64,000 nt of DNA from Planktothrix serta PCC 8927 (GTDB taxonomy: Bacteria; Cyanobacteriota; Cyanobacteriia; Cyanobacteriales; Microcoleaceae). The notes beneath the pieces are model-generated. The model ran no database searches. It was not told the origin of the DNA and saw nothing but the letters and a program-made list of their open reading frames with translations. Positions 44,231-51,634 of this stretch are shown piece after piece; positions within the stretch are counted from its first letter, which is position 1, and every line of letters starts with the position of its first letter. Made by a program: the position numbers and the translations under genes. The DNA lies in the NCBI RefSeq assembly GCF_900010725.2, contig NZ_LR734855.1, forward strand, positions 93,151 through 157,150. The letters are read 5' to 3'.

Positions 44231-45600
44231 AAAGCCAGGGTGGGAGCGTGAAAGCCCACTGGCTTCAGCCGTGGGATGAAACGCGACGCAGGCACTTTTA
44301 AGTGCCGTCATCTACCAATTAATTTGTACCCAGTTATTAGATATTTATGTTATCATATTTTCCATGATCAAAGTAACTCGGACGATTAAATTAAAATTCT
44401 CAAAACTCAACCGTTGTAAAGCTCAAATGTTTGAGCAGATGACGGAAGAAAACACGCAGATTGCTAATAACCTGTTGTCATTGCCAATTAAAGAACGGCG
44501 TAAAATGACAACAGCTAAAATCATGTCCGAGTTAAAATCTGCCCTTGTTAACCAAGTTATCCGACATACCACATCCCCAACGGGTCGTAAAACTAAACAA
44601 TATAAAGTTCTTCCCGTGGAAGTTAATAACCAAAACTGGAAGTTAACCCAGAAAGGTAATACTTATTCTATTAGTTTCCCGACCCTTAAAGGCGAAAAAA
44701 GAATCCCCATTGAAGTTGTATCCGCTCATTGGCAACCCGTTTTAGACGGATTGTTAGAGGAAACAATTCAAGGGGGTTCTTTTAAGTTGATTAAACATAG
44801 AAATAAGTGGTATGTCTATCTGTCAATCACTGAGGATGTTCCAGAAGTTAAGACAGAGAAAAGATTAGGATGTGATCGAGGGCAGAATAATTTAGCGGTA
44901 GTTGCACCAAAACAGGGTTTTGGCAAGTTCTTTAAAGGTCACAGCGTCAAGCATCGGAGACGTTATTTTCAACAAAGAAGACAACAACTTCAAGAAGCCA
45001 AAAAGTTTCGAGCTTTAAAGAAATGGAACAAAAAAGAGCGACGATGGATGGATGCTATTAACCATACTATTAGTCGCCGAATTGTTCGTTTTGCTGAATT
45101 TCATAACGCTGATGTTGTGATTGAGGATTTGGAAGGTTGTCGTAAAACCATGAAACAGAGCCAGAAATCTCGTTCTGATTCTGGTCAATCTCGACATAAT
45201 TGGTCTTATTATTCTTTGGAACAAAAACTTAATTATAAGTTGGCTCTAAAAGGATTGAAATTAATCAAAAGACCTGCACCATATACTTCCAAATCTTGCT
45301 CAACTTGTGGTGTTATTGGCAAAAGAAATCGACATGATTTCAATTGCCCTAACGGTCACTACCATAATTCCGATCTTAATGCTGCACGAAACCTATCTCA
45401 ATGGGACGGTTTCTCATGTGATTTGAACCTAAAGAGAGATGCTTCTGTAATGGATTCATCCGGTTTAGATCATGGGGTGCTTGGCACACCCCTGAACTCG
45501 ATGAATACAGTTAAACAAGAGTATATTCAACTATCTCTGTTTGACTGGGCTAGATACGAGAATCCCACCCCTTAGCGTAGCGTAGGGGTGGGAGTGTCAA
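44231..45600 (+). mobile_element. IS1341-type (tnpB-only) IS200/IS605 element in vapC
   Basis: Both ends are fixed to the base because removing 44231-45600 restores vapC as GCTTTAC|ATCTCGC (ADALHLAQ). There is no target duplication, as expected for this family. Left end: hairpin CCCACTGGCTTCAGCCGTGGG (44255-44275) and GGCACTTTTAAGTGCC. Right end: hairpin at 45564-45592 and AGTGTCAA. It inserted just 3' of TTTAC. It carries tnpB but no tnpA. Confidence 0.9.
44364..45575 (+). CDS. tnpB: RNA-guided endonuclease TnpB
   Basis: 403 aa. RuvC motifs are complete: Asp in LGCDRGQNN, Glu in VVIEDLEG, and Asp in YHNSDLNAARN. The zinc ribbon is CSTCG...FNCPNGH, with the last metal ligand possibly His and not Cys. 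A basic linker (KHRRRYFQQRRQQLQEAKK) precedes the second motif. It is from a different TnpB subgroup than the two at 11.7-13.9 kb, because the N-terminus and the zinc-ribbon spacing differ. The C-terminus (GVLGTPLNSM..ENPTP) runs into the end hairpin. It lacks a tnpA partner and would depend on one elsewhere for movement. Confidence 0.92.
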   Translation: MIKVTRTIKLKFSKLNRCKAQMFEQMTEENTQIANNLLSLPIKERRKMTTAKIMSELKSALVNQVIRHTTSPTGRKTKQYKVLPVEVNNQNWKLTQKGNTYSISFPTLKGEKRIPIEVVSAHWQPVLDGLLEETIQGGSFKLIKHRNKWYVYLSITEDVPEVKTEKRLGCDRGQNNLAVVAPKQGFGKFFKGHSVKHRRRYFQQRRQQLQEAKKFRALKKWNKKERRWMDAINHTISRRIVRFAEFHNADVVIEDLEGCRKTMKQSQKSRSDSGQSRHNWSYYSLEQKLNYKLALKGLKLIKRPAPYTSKSCSTCGVIGKRNRHDFNCPNGHYHNSDLNAARNLSQWDGFSCDLNLKRDASVMDSSGLDHGVLGTPLNSMNTVKQEYIQLSLFDWARYENPTP

Positions 45601-45620
45601 ATCTCGCTCAAAGTCAAGAT
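45564..45620 (+). ncRNA. Predicted end hairpin and guide of TnpB reRNA, element 2
   Basis: Hairpin CCCACCCC...GGGGTGGG (45564-45592) contains the tnpB stop in its loop and is followed by AGTGTCAA to the boundary at 45600. The predicted guide is ATCTCGCTCAAAGTCAAGAT (45601-45620), the 3' part of vapC. Scaffold sequence upstream, inside tnpB, is probably also part of the RNA. Inferred from known TnpB elements. Confidence 0.6.
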
Positions 45621-45707
45621 TGTCAGCAATTCTACACCTTCGATGAAAAATTCATTAAAAATGCCAGAGAGCTAACCAATTGTGAGGTCAAAAAACCAGG
45701 GGATTAA
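45601..45707 (+). pseudogene. vapC: 3' part of interrupted VapC
   Basis: Starting with the two bases that complete the split codon, the frame reads LAQSQDCQQFYTFDEKFIKN and on to GEVKKP-type basic residues and a TAA at 45705. FYTFDEKF is the classic C-terminal PIN segment with the fourth acidic residue. Because the frame has no internal stop or shift, the insertion is probably recent. Confidence 0.9.
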
Positions 45708-45728
45708 GAAGAGATCAGAAAAATGGTG

Positions 45729-45824
45729 GGACGGGTGTATTTTCTGCGGCTGGAGGGGGTGTGGGAGGTATGGGGGGAGAAATCTTCTTTGCTGGCATCC
45801 GAATCACCAACCCGACAGCTATAA
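45729..45824 (+). pseudogene. C-terminal tail of a second WD40/STAND-like gene
   Basis: GRVYFLRLEGVWEVWGEKSS mirrors the end of the intact STAND protein (QVHFLRLEGLRG at 43590-43629), also at the DNA level (GTATTTTCTGCGGCTGGAGG against GCATTTTCTGCGGTTGGAGG). Only this tail survives. vapBC therefore sits between two copies of the WD40-gene end. Confidence 0.7.
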
Positions 45825-45854
45825 TGGCGAGAAAGCAGGCGTCTGGAGAACGTG

Positions 45855-45986
45855 ATGCAAATTACCTTAAACAAAGAACAAGAGGGATTTATCGCTGCTC
45901 AATTAGCCAAAGGCAACTTTAGCCATCCTGATGAAGTGGTGAATGCCGCGTTTAAATTGCTCGAAAAATTACAAAGTATTTTTTAA
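45855..45986 (+). pseudogene. Truncated ParD-like antitoxin
   Basis: 43 codons: MQITLNKEQEGFIAAQLAKG then FSHPDEVVNAAFKLLEKLQS and a premature TAA. The ribbon-helix-helix part of ParD-type antitoxins is kept and the toxin-binding tail is missing. It might still bind DNA, but it is shorter than the family norm (about 80 aa). Confidence 0.7.
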
Positions 45987-45988
45987 CC

Positions 45989-46191
45989 CGAAATCTGACA
46001 GCAGGGGAGCGGTTTTTTCAAGAATTTAATCGTAAATGTAAATACTTAACCCAGTTTCCTTATTTGGGAAAAAGTTACGATTATTTATTGGCTGACTTGC
46101 GCGGTTTACCTTTAGATGGCTACTTTTGGCACAGTTGCAGGATGAGCAAAAATGGGAAACCCGTTTTGCTACCACGACAGACGATCAATTT
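45989..46191 (+). pseudogene. ParE-like toxin fragment and antitoxin-like fragment
   Basis: In another frame than the ParD piece, LTAGERFFQEFNRKCKYL then QFPYLGKSYDYLLADLRGLP (about 45995-46123) matches the middle of ParE/RelE toxins without start or catalytic end. Next, TLAQLQDEQKWETRFATTTD (about 46122-46191) resembles the C-terminal part of small antitoxins. Neither can be a working gene. The gap 45708-46312 therefore consists of relics. Confidence 0.6.
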
Positions 46192-46242
46192 GGGAATTAA
46201 CGGTTAAATCGATTTCAAATTGTTCTGCACCCAGTTGATATT
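46192..46242. repeat. 50-bp copy of an internal segment of the TPR gene
   Basis: GGGAATTAACGGTTAAATCG onward matches 47251-47301 (inside the minus-strand TPR gene at 46907) over about 50 bases with one mismatch, in the same orientation. It marks a small duplicative event next to the toxin-antitoxin relics. Confidence 0.9.
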
Positions 46243-46312
46243 ATTAGAGGCGTGGGATATGTTAGGCTTTAATCGGTTTAGTTTTAATCGCCATCATTAA
46301 GGAGATAAAAAC

Positions 46313-46888
46313 ATGACACCCTTAATTTTAAATAACTCAGAAACTACCCCGATTACCCCTGAACAATTCTATCAACTTTGTGTTGCTAACCGAGACTTAC
46401 GATTAGAACGCACCGCTAAAGGAGACTTAATTATTATGCCACCCACAGGAGGGGAAACCAGTAAGCGTAATTCCGATATTAACCTAGAATTAGGATTATG
46501 GAATCGGCAAACCCAATTAGGCATAACTTTTGACTCATCCGGCGGATTTACACTTCCTAATGGAGCCGATTTTTCCCCGGATGCGGCTTGGATACCGTTA
46601 GCTAAATGGGAATCTTTAACAGCAGAACAAAAAACTAAATTTTTACCTTTATCCCCTGATTTTGTTATAGAATTGCGTTCTCCTAGTGATTCTTTAAAAC
46701 TCTTACAATTAAAAATGCAGGAATATATTGATAATGGGACTCGTTTAGGTTGGTTAATTAATCCGAAAAATCATCAAGTCGAAATTTATCGCCCCGAAAC
46801 AGAAAAACAAATTTTAGAAAATCCAATCATGCTATCAGGAGAAGATATTTTACCCGGATTTGTTTTAAATCTTCAATTGATTTGGTAA
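46313..46888 (+). CDS. Uma2-family (DUF820) putative endonuclease
   Basis: 191 aa preceded by AAGGAG. It starts with ITPEQFYQLCVANRDLRLER and has MPPTGGETSKRNSDINLELG, the GADFSPDAAWIPLAKW core Asp, PDFVIELRSPSDSLKLLQLKMQEYIDNGTRLGWLINP with the ExxS/K pattern, and VEIYRP. This is the Uma2 family, which has a PD-(D/E)xK nuclease fold and is massively expanded in cyanobacteria; no biological role is established for most members. It is a single intact gene beside the decayed toxin-antitoxin region. Confidence 0.92.
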   Translation: MTPLILNNSETTPITPEQFYQLCVANRDLRLERTAKGDLIIMPPTGGETSKRNSDINLELGLWNRQTQLGITFDSSGGFTLPNGADFSPDAAWIPLAKWESLTAEQKTKFLPLSPDFVIELRSPSDSLKLLQLKMQEYIDNGTRLGWLINPKNHQVEIYRPETEKQILENPIMLSGEDILPGFVLNLQLIW

Positions 46889-46906
46889 ATTTTTGCGAAA
46901 TCTGGG

Positions 46907-47515
46907 TTATAACCTCAGTTGTTGATGAACAACGGCTAAATTCCACATATAATCATCAATTTGATATTCAGTTGCAGCTTGATTAATATAGGTTTTAGCT
47001 TGTTCTATATTTTGTTCCGCTTCATGATATAATCCTAAATAAAGATGGCTATAAAAATTTCCTCGTTTTCCGTCTTTTTGCCCGATTTTTAATAAATCTT
47101 CCGGGGTACAATTTCCCGCAAAAAGATCATAAACGCTTCTGAGAACAGGACGGGGATCATTTTTAACCGGAAGCAGGGTATTTTTAGCGGCTTCAACTCC
47201 TTGGAATTGGGCAATACATAAATAACGCCAAACCGTTTCCTCAACGTCTTGGGAATTAACGGTTAAATCGATTTCAAATTGTTCTGCACCGAGTTGATAT
47301 TGCTGGGAATAATAATAGGATAACCCCCGTTGCCACAGATAGGGTTTAACGGTAGAATTTAATTGTTCAGCGTGATCAAAGTCTTGAATTGATTCAGCAA
47401 TTTTTGCTAATTTAAAATAAACCATTCCTCGTTGAATATAAGCTCTAACATCATCAGGATGGGAAGATCGATATTTAGTCCAGTAATTAATTTGTTGTTC
47501 TAAGGAAAGAGACAT
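46907..47515 (-). CDS. TPR protein, NlpI-like
   Basis: 202 aa without a signal peptide. TPR-like helices run through most of the chain: DDVRAYIQRGMVYFKLAKIAESIQDFDHA, KPYLWQRGLSYYYSQQYQLG, and GNFYSHLYLGLYHEAEQNIE at residues ~20-190. The sequence WQRGLSYYYSQQY..G.EQFEIDL is common to cyanobacterial NlpI-like TPR proteins. A scaffold role is likely; the partner is unknown. Part of this gene (47251-47301) has been copied to 46192. It is convergent with the Uma2 gene, 18 bp apart. Confidence 0.8.
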   Translation of the reverse strand: MSLSLEQQINYWTKYRSSHPDDVRAYIQRGMVYFKLAKIAESIQDFDHAEQLNSTVKPYLWQRGLSYYYSQQYQLGAEQFEIDLTVNSQDVEETVWRYLCIAQFQGVEAAKNTLLPVKNDPRPVLRSVYDLFAGNCTPEDLLKIGQKDGKRGNFYSHLYLGLYHEAEQNIEQAKTYINQAATEYQIDDYMWNLAVVHQQLRL

Positions 47516-47555
47516 ATTTGATTAATATTTTAGATGATTATAAACAAGAATATAA

Positions 47556-47593
47556 CCCCTGTAGAGACTTTACATAAAACGTCTCTACAGGGG
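47556..47593. repeat. Palindromic dispersed repeat (GTAGAGAC type)
   Basis: CCCCTGTAGAGAC-12 nt-GTCTCTACAGGGG has perfect 13-bp arms, followed by a further GTCTCTAC copy at 47604. GTAGAGACGTTCCATG-type palindromes are widespread in cyanobacterial intergenic DNA. Here it lies after the pfkA stop and may also end transcription. Confidence 0.75.
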
Positions 47594-47616
47594 TTACATG
47601 GAACGTCTCTACTGAA

Positions 47617-48699
47617 TTAATCTCCTAAACAAATCCCCATACTTCGAGCCGTTTCTACTAAAATATCACTATTGTTAACGGCACGATATTGAGCGATCGC
47701 ATCCAAAATCGGAATACTCGACACTTTACGATCTCGCCAAACAACAACCTGATCATATTTTTCCTCAGCAATCAAATCCACCGCCGCCACTCCAAAAGCA
47801 GAAGCAATAATTCGATCTATGGGTGAAGGAGTTCCTCCTCGTTGAATATGACCGAGCACTGTAACGCGAGTTTCTGCGCCACTGCGATCGCAAACTTCAT
47901 CAGCTAAATATTGCCCAATGCCTCCTAAACGAGCTTGTCCCATACGATTAATCATGGTGACAGGTTCTCCCGTTTCCGTTTTCACCGCTTCCGCAACAAC
48001 AACTAAACAATAGTTTTTCCCTTGTTTTTGTCGTTCTGCAATATGCTGACAAATGCTATCCAAACTGTAAGGAATTTCAGGAATTAAAATAATATCTGCA
48101 CCCCCAGCAATTCCCGCATGAAGGGCAATATGTCCTGCATCTCGCCCCATGACTTCTAAAATCATCACGCGGCTATGACTTGCAGCAGTAAAATGTAGAC
48201 GATCTAGGGCTTCGGTAGCAATATCAACGGCCGTACTAAACCCAATCGATAAATCCGTACTTCCCACATCATTATCAATGGTTTTAGGAATGCCAATTAA
48301 GTTGATATTTCCCTGTTGGGCAATACGTCGCAAAATTGCTAAACTGCCATCTCCCCCAATTCCAATTAAAGCATTTAATCCTAAGAGATGATAACCTTCA
48401 ATAATCTCCTCAGAGCGGTCGAGCAAACTTCCATCCGGCATCGGAAAGGCAAAGGGATCACCCTTATTGGTGGTTCCCAAAATCGTCCCTCCGGCGGTGA
48501 GAATATTATCGACTTTATCAATTGTTAAAGGAACACTGTTGACGGGACGAGTCATTAACCCTTGGGTGGCTTCTCGAATGCCGAAAACTTCCCACCCCAA
48601 GATACCCGCCGCCCGGTAAACGACAGCCCGAATTGCTGCATTTAAACCTGCACAGTCTCCCCCACTGGTTAAAATACCAATGCGTTTATGTTCTCCCAT
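47617..48699 (-). CDS. pfkA: 6-phosphofructokinase
   Basis: 360 aa from ATG 48699 (MGEHKRIGILTSGGDCAGLN); an upstream in-frame ATG adds ten unlikely residues. Motifs: GGDCAGLNAAIR, GTTNKGDPF, GIGGDGS, the catalytic PKTIDNDV, VMGRDAGHIA and a C-terminal RGGTPSPIDRIIAS. GGDGS, and not GGDDT, suggests ATP and not pyrophosphate as phosphoryl donor. It phosphorylates fructose-6-phosphate in glycolysis, used by cyanobacteria mainly in the dark. Length is that of the group III ATP-PFK-like enzymes. Confidence 0.95.
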   Translation of the reverse strand: MGEHKRIGILTSGGDCAGLNAAIRAVVYRAAGILGWEVFGIREATQGLMTRPVNSVPLTIDKVDNILTAGGTILGTTNKGDPFAFPMPDGSLLDRSEEIIEGYHLLGLNALIGIGGDGSLAILRRIAQQGNINLIGIPKTIDNDVGSTDLSIGFSTAVDIATEALDRLHFTAASHSRVMILEVMGRDAGHIALHAGIAGGADIILIPEIPYSLDSICQHIAERQKQGKNYCLVVVAEAVKTETGEPVTMINRMGQARLGGIGQYLADEVCDRSGAETRVTVLGHIQRGGTPSPIDRIIASAFGVAAVDLIAEEKYDQVVVWRDRKVSSIPILDAIAQYRAVNNSDILVETARSMGICLGD

Positions 48700-48916
48700 A
48701 TTTGGCGAATTTTGGATTAACAGATGCAAGCTTTTACTCTACATCCGATTTGGAAATGATCGATAAATCTTCGATCATCTTTAAGATTTTGCCCAGAAAT
48801 CAGCAGCAAGAGTACAGGTAGAAAAGCCGATCAATCTGCTGAAATCATGGCTTTAAGGGGAATCTGGAGGTCTGTATATCGAGTTTGGGTTCGGAGTCCT
48901 TGGGGAGAGTGATGGG

Positions 48917-49046
48917 TTTATAGCACTACGCATTACAGTTAGGACACTTCTAAATCCTGAAATCCTTTCATTGCTTACTGTTCCTTGTTCCCTGTTCCTT
49001 GTTCCCTGTTCCCTGTTCCCTGTTCCCTAGCGCGTAGCGCTATAGC
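48917..49046. repeat. Composite dispersed repeat, inverted copy of 10115-10204
   Basis: TATAGCACTACGCATTACAG through GGACACTTCTA, then CTGTTCC(T/C)TGTTCCC heptamers (at least seven) ending CTAGCGCGTAGCGCTATAG. This is the reverse complement of the arrangement after the phospholipase-D gene, with a longer heptamer array. The remaining gap between pfkA and 49202 holds no gene. Confidence 0.75.
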
Positions 49047-49201
49047 TTGATTCTCTGGTACACTTTAACGAGAGGATTAAGACAATGATCGGCTAAATTT
49101 GGGCTAAGTTTTTGTTCAAGTCCCACGATTTCTGACCCGACTTTGAAATCGTTCCCAGCGTTCTGCTTTTCCTCCTGTTCCCCTGTCCCCCAGCCTGCTT
49201 T

Positions 49202-49867
49202 ATGCGTCTTCCTTTTACTGCATTTTCAACTTCTCGGCGTTCTTTGCAACATATTGCTGAAGTGATTGAAACGGCGACAACGGAATATTTAGCTCAATGT
49301 TTAGAACCGGAGGACTTAAGTTTCCCGGTGATGCCTGCCTTTGGCAGTTGGGTGAAAGCAATGGATGAGGAGTCGGGAAATAAAGTTTATGGAGTCGTTT
49401 ATCATGCCACAACTAGCCCGATTGATTCCGTACATCGAGCCAGGGCGCTAGGATTAAGTTTAGAAGAATTGCGAGAACAACAACCGCAAATTTTTGCGAT
49501 GTTAAAAACGGAATTTCGGGTGGCAATTGTAGGGTTTGAATTAGCGAGTGAGGGCAATGGTTCTCAACCGCAACGGGGGAAAATTTATCAATATATTCCG
49601 CCACGTCCTCCTCAAATTCATCAAGCAGTTTATGAATGTCAACCCGAAGAAATTGTAGATTTTAGTCAGGAATTAGATTTTTTAAGAACACTATTAGATG
49701 TAAGTCATGCCCCGGTTGATGCTTTAGTGGCGGCGGCTATTCGAGAAATTTATAAACTCAGAACCTTAGATCGAGCGTGGTTAATTGAAGCCGGACGAAC
49801 GGTGAGCATTTTATTAAAAGATGATTATGATCGCTTGCGGGTTATTCTCAAACAAATTCATCCTTGA
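49202..49867 (+). CDS. Conserved cyanobacterial protein, HAS-barrel-like
   Basis: 221 aa. The N-terminal part (MRLPFTAFSTSRRSLQHIAE, FPVMPAFGSWVKAMDEESG, KVYGVVYHATTSPIDSVHRARALGL) resembles the beta-barrel domain annotated as HAS barrel in cyanobacterial homologues; the C-terminal ~90 residues are helical (FLRTLLDVSHAPVDALVAAA). No catalytic motif is visible. Function is unknown; a nucleotide-machinery accessory role has been suggested only by fold analogy. It is a single gene with no clear ribosome site. Confidence 0.6.
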   Translation: MRLPFTAFSTSRRSLQHIAEVIETATTEYLAQCLEPEDLSFPVMPAFGSWVKAMDEESGNKVYGVVYHATTSPIDSVHRARALGLSLEELREQQPQIFAMLKTEFRVAIVGFELASEGNGSQPQRGKIYQYIPPRPPQIHQAVYECQPEEIVDFSQELDFLRTLLDVSHAPVDALVAAAIREIYKLRTLDRAWLIEAGRTVSILLKDDYDRLRVILKQIHP

Positions 49868-49943
49868 TTATGGGGGACTTAAATTGATCCAGCTTCTGTC
49901 ACTTTCCGAATTAAGCAAGTAGTCAATAAACTAATTTATCTCA

Positions 49944-50831
49944 ATGTCATCATCCATAGGTTTTATTTTACTAACTCACAGAAACCCAGAGCAAATTCAC
50001 AGGCTAATAGATCATTTAAACAAAATGTTCAATTATCCAACCATTGTCTGCCATCATGATTTTTCTAAATGTGATTTGTCTGTGGATAAATTACCCCAAA
50101 ATATCTCCTTTGTCCGTCCTCATATAGAAACCTCCTGGGGTGATTTCTCCATAGTAGAAGCTACCATACAAGCGATTAAATTGATGTATGAGTCTGCCAA
50201 TTCTCCCGATTGGTTTATATTGCTGAGTGGGTCAGATTATCCGATTAAAACTGCAAAAGAAATATTAAGTGATTTAACTTCAAGTCAATATGATGCTCAC
50301 ATACACCATGAAGAAATTATATATAAAGTTTATAAACAAAATGTAAAAATGAGTCTAATCTGGCAACTATTAGCTTATCAGCGATACTGTAGTTATGAAT
50401 TATTTTCAATTCCTTTTTTAAATCCGCTCAAAATTCGTTTAGAACATCCATTATTAACTAAACCCTTTCTTCCCTTTTCCGAAAAACTTCGCTGTTTTGC
50501 TGGAAGTCAATGGTTTTCTGCTAATCAACGAGCAGCAGATTATATTATTAAGTTCCACCATCAAAAAAATGCTTTAACATCACACTATCGTCGTCGAATG
50601 TTTACCGATGAATCCTATTTTCAAACGATCCTGGCTAATGCACCGCACCTAAAGTTAAAAAATGATGATTACCGCTATGTAGACTGGTCAACACAAGGCG
50701 CTCATCCCAAAACAATGGAGATGGAAGATTTGCCTAATCTTCTCTCCTCATCATGCCATTTTGCCCGAAAATTTGATATAGATGTAGATAGTAATATTCT
50801 TGATCAACTTGACATTATTACCTTAGCATGA
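49944..50831 (+). CDS. Core-2/I-branching-type glycosyltransferase (GT14-like)
   Basis: 295 aa, soluble. It starts MSSSIGFILLTHRNPEQIHR and has HHDFSKCDLSV, WGDFSIVEATIQAIKLM, and DWFILLSGSDYPIKTAKEI, the core signature of the Branch family of beta-1,6-N-acetylglucosaminyl or xylosyl transferases. FAGSQWFSANQRAADYI and TDESYFQTILANAPHL complete the domain. In bacteria it probably adds a sugar branch to a capsular or surface glycan. The next gene is a GT2 enzyme on the same strand. Confidence 0.85.
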   Translation: MSSSIGFILLTHRNPEQIHRLIDHLNKMFNYPTIVCHHDFSKCDLSVDKLPQNISFVRPHIETSWGDFSIVEATIQAIKLMYESANSPDWFILLSGSDYPIKTAKEILSDLTSSQYDAHIHHEEIIYKVYKQNVKMSLIWQLLAYQRYCSYELFSIPFLNPLKIRLEHPLLTKPFLPFSEKLRCFAGSQWFSANQRAADYIIKFHHQKNALTSHYRRRMFTDESYFQTILANAPHLKLKNDDYRYVDWSTQGAHPKTMEMEDLPNLLSSSCHFARKFDIDVDSNILDQLDIITLA

Positions 50832-50962
50832 TAACTTCAGTTTTGGTTGCGGATTTGTCGCAGTTGATGTTTAAAAATCTGAAAAAGACGCATATCATCC
50901 AGATTATCCTGTCCCTACCTGTATCGTAGCCCAAAAATAAAATTCACCCGCTATAAATTGCC

Positions 50963-51619
50963 ATGAGTCCGATTAATTTTGATATCCAACCCGAAGTTAG
51001 CATCATTTTATGTACATACAATCGAGCCCAATATTTAAGTCAATGTATTGATAGTGTTATTAATCAAACTTTTAAAAATTGGGAATTGTTAGTTGTTGAT
51101 GATGGCAGCAATGATCAGACTTTTGAAATCGTCAATTCCTATTTACAAACAACTCAAAATATCCGTTATTTGAAACATAAAAATCGCAAGTTAGCCTACT
51201 CTAAAAATGTAGGTATCCAAGCTTCCTTTAGCTCCTATATTACATTTTTAGATAGTGATGATACCTATGCTCCTAATCATATAGAATCGCGTCTTAACTA
51301 TCTAAAATCTTATCCTGAAATTGATTTACTACAAGGCGGATTCTTTTCGGAGGAAGATATTATAGTGGCTGATTATTATAAACCTGGGAAAACCATTAAT
51401 TTAAAAGAATGTGTTTTAGGCCCTACATTTTTTGGTAAACGTCAAGTATTTTTTGAATTAAAAGGATTTGATAATATCGCTTATGGTGAAGATACAGATT
51501 TTTGGCAACGAGCAGAAAAAATATTCAAAACTCACAACATTACCAACCCAGAAACCTATATTTACACAAGAGCAGAAACAAGTATTACTAAGAGTGTTTT
51601 AGAAAAAATTTCTTTCTGA
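50963..51619 (+). CDS. Family 2 glycosyltransferase
   Basis: 218 aa. GT-A fold: VSIILCTYNRAQYLSQCIDS, ELLVVDDGSNDQT, KNVGIQASFSSYITFLDSDD (the DxD motif that binds metal and nucleotide sugar), GPTFFGKRQVFFELKGFDN and GEDTDFWQRA. No membrane helix. It transfers a sugar to an unknown acceptor, and with the preceding GT14-like gene it probably decorates a surface glycan. It is shorter than many GT2 enzymes but keeps the full catalytic core. Confidence 0.9.
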   Translation: MSPINFDIQPEVSIILCTYNRAQYLSQCIDSVINQTFKNWELLVVDDGSNDQTFEIVNSYLQTTQNIRYLKHKNRKLAYSKNVGIQASFSSYITFLDSDDTYAPNHIESRLNYLKSYPEIDLLQGGFFSEEDIIVADYYKPGKTINLKECVLGPTFFGKRQVFFELKGFDNIAYGEDTDFWQRAEKIFKTHNITNPETYIYTRAETSITKSVLEKISF

Positions 51620-51634
51620 GATTAGGTAATTGGT

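Noticed and set aside
44231-44301. Last 23 codons of the VapC frame as a real C-terminus
   Set aside because: They translate the transposon left-end hairpin; the true C-terminus is at 45601-45707.
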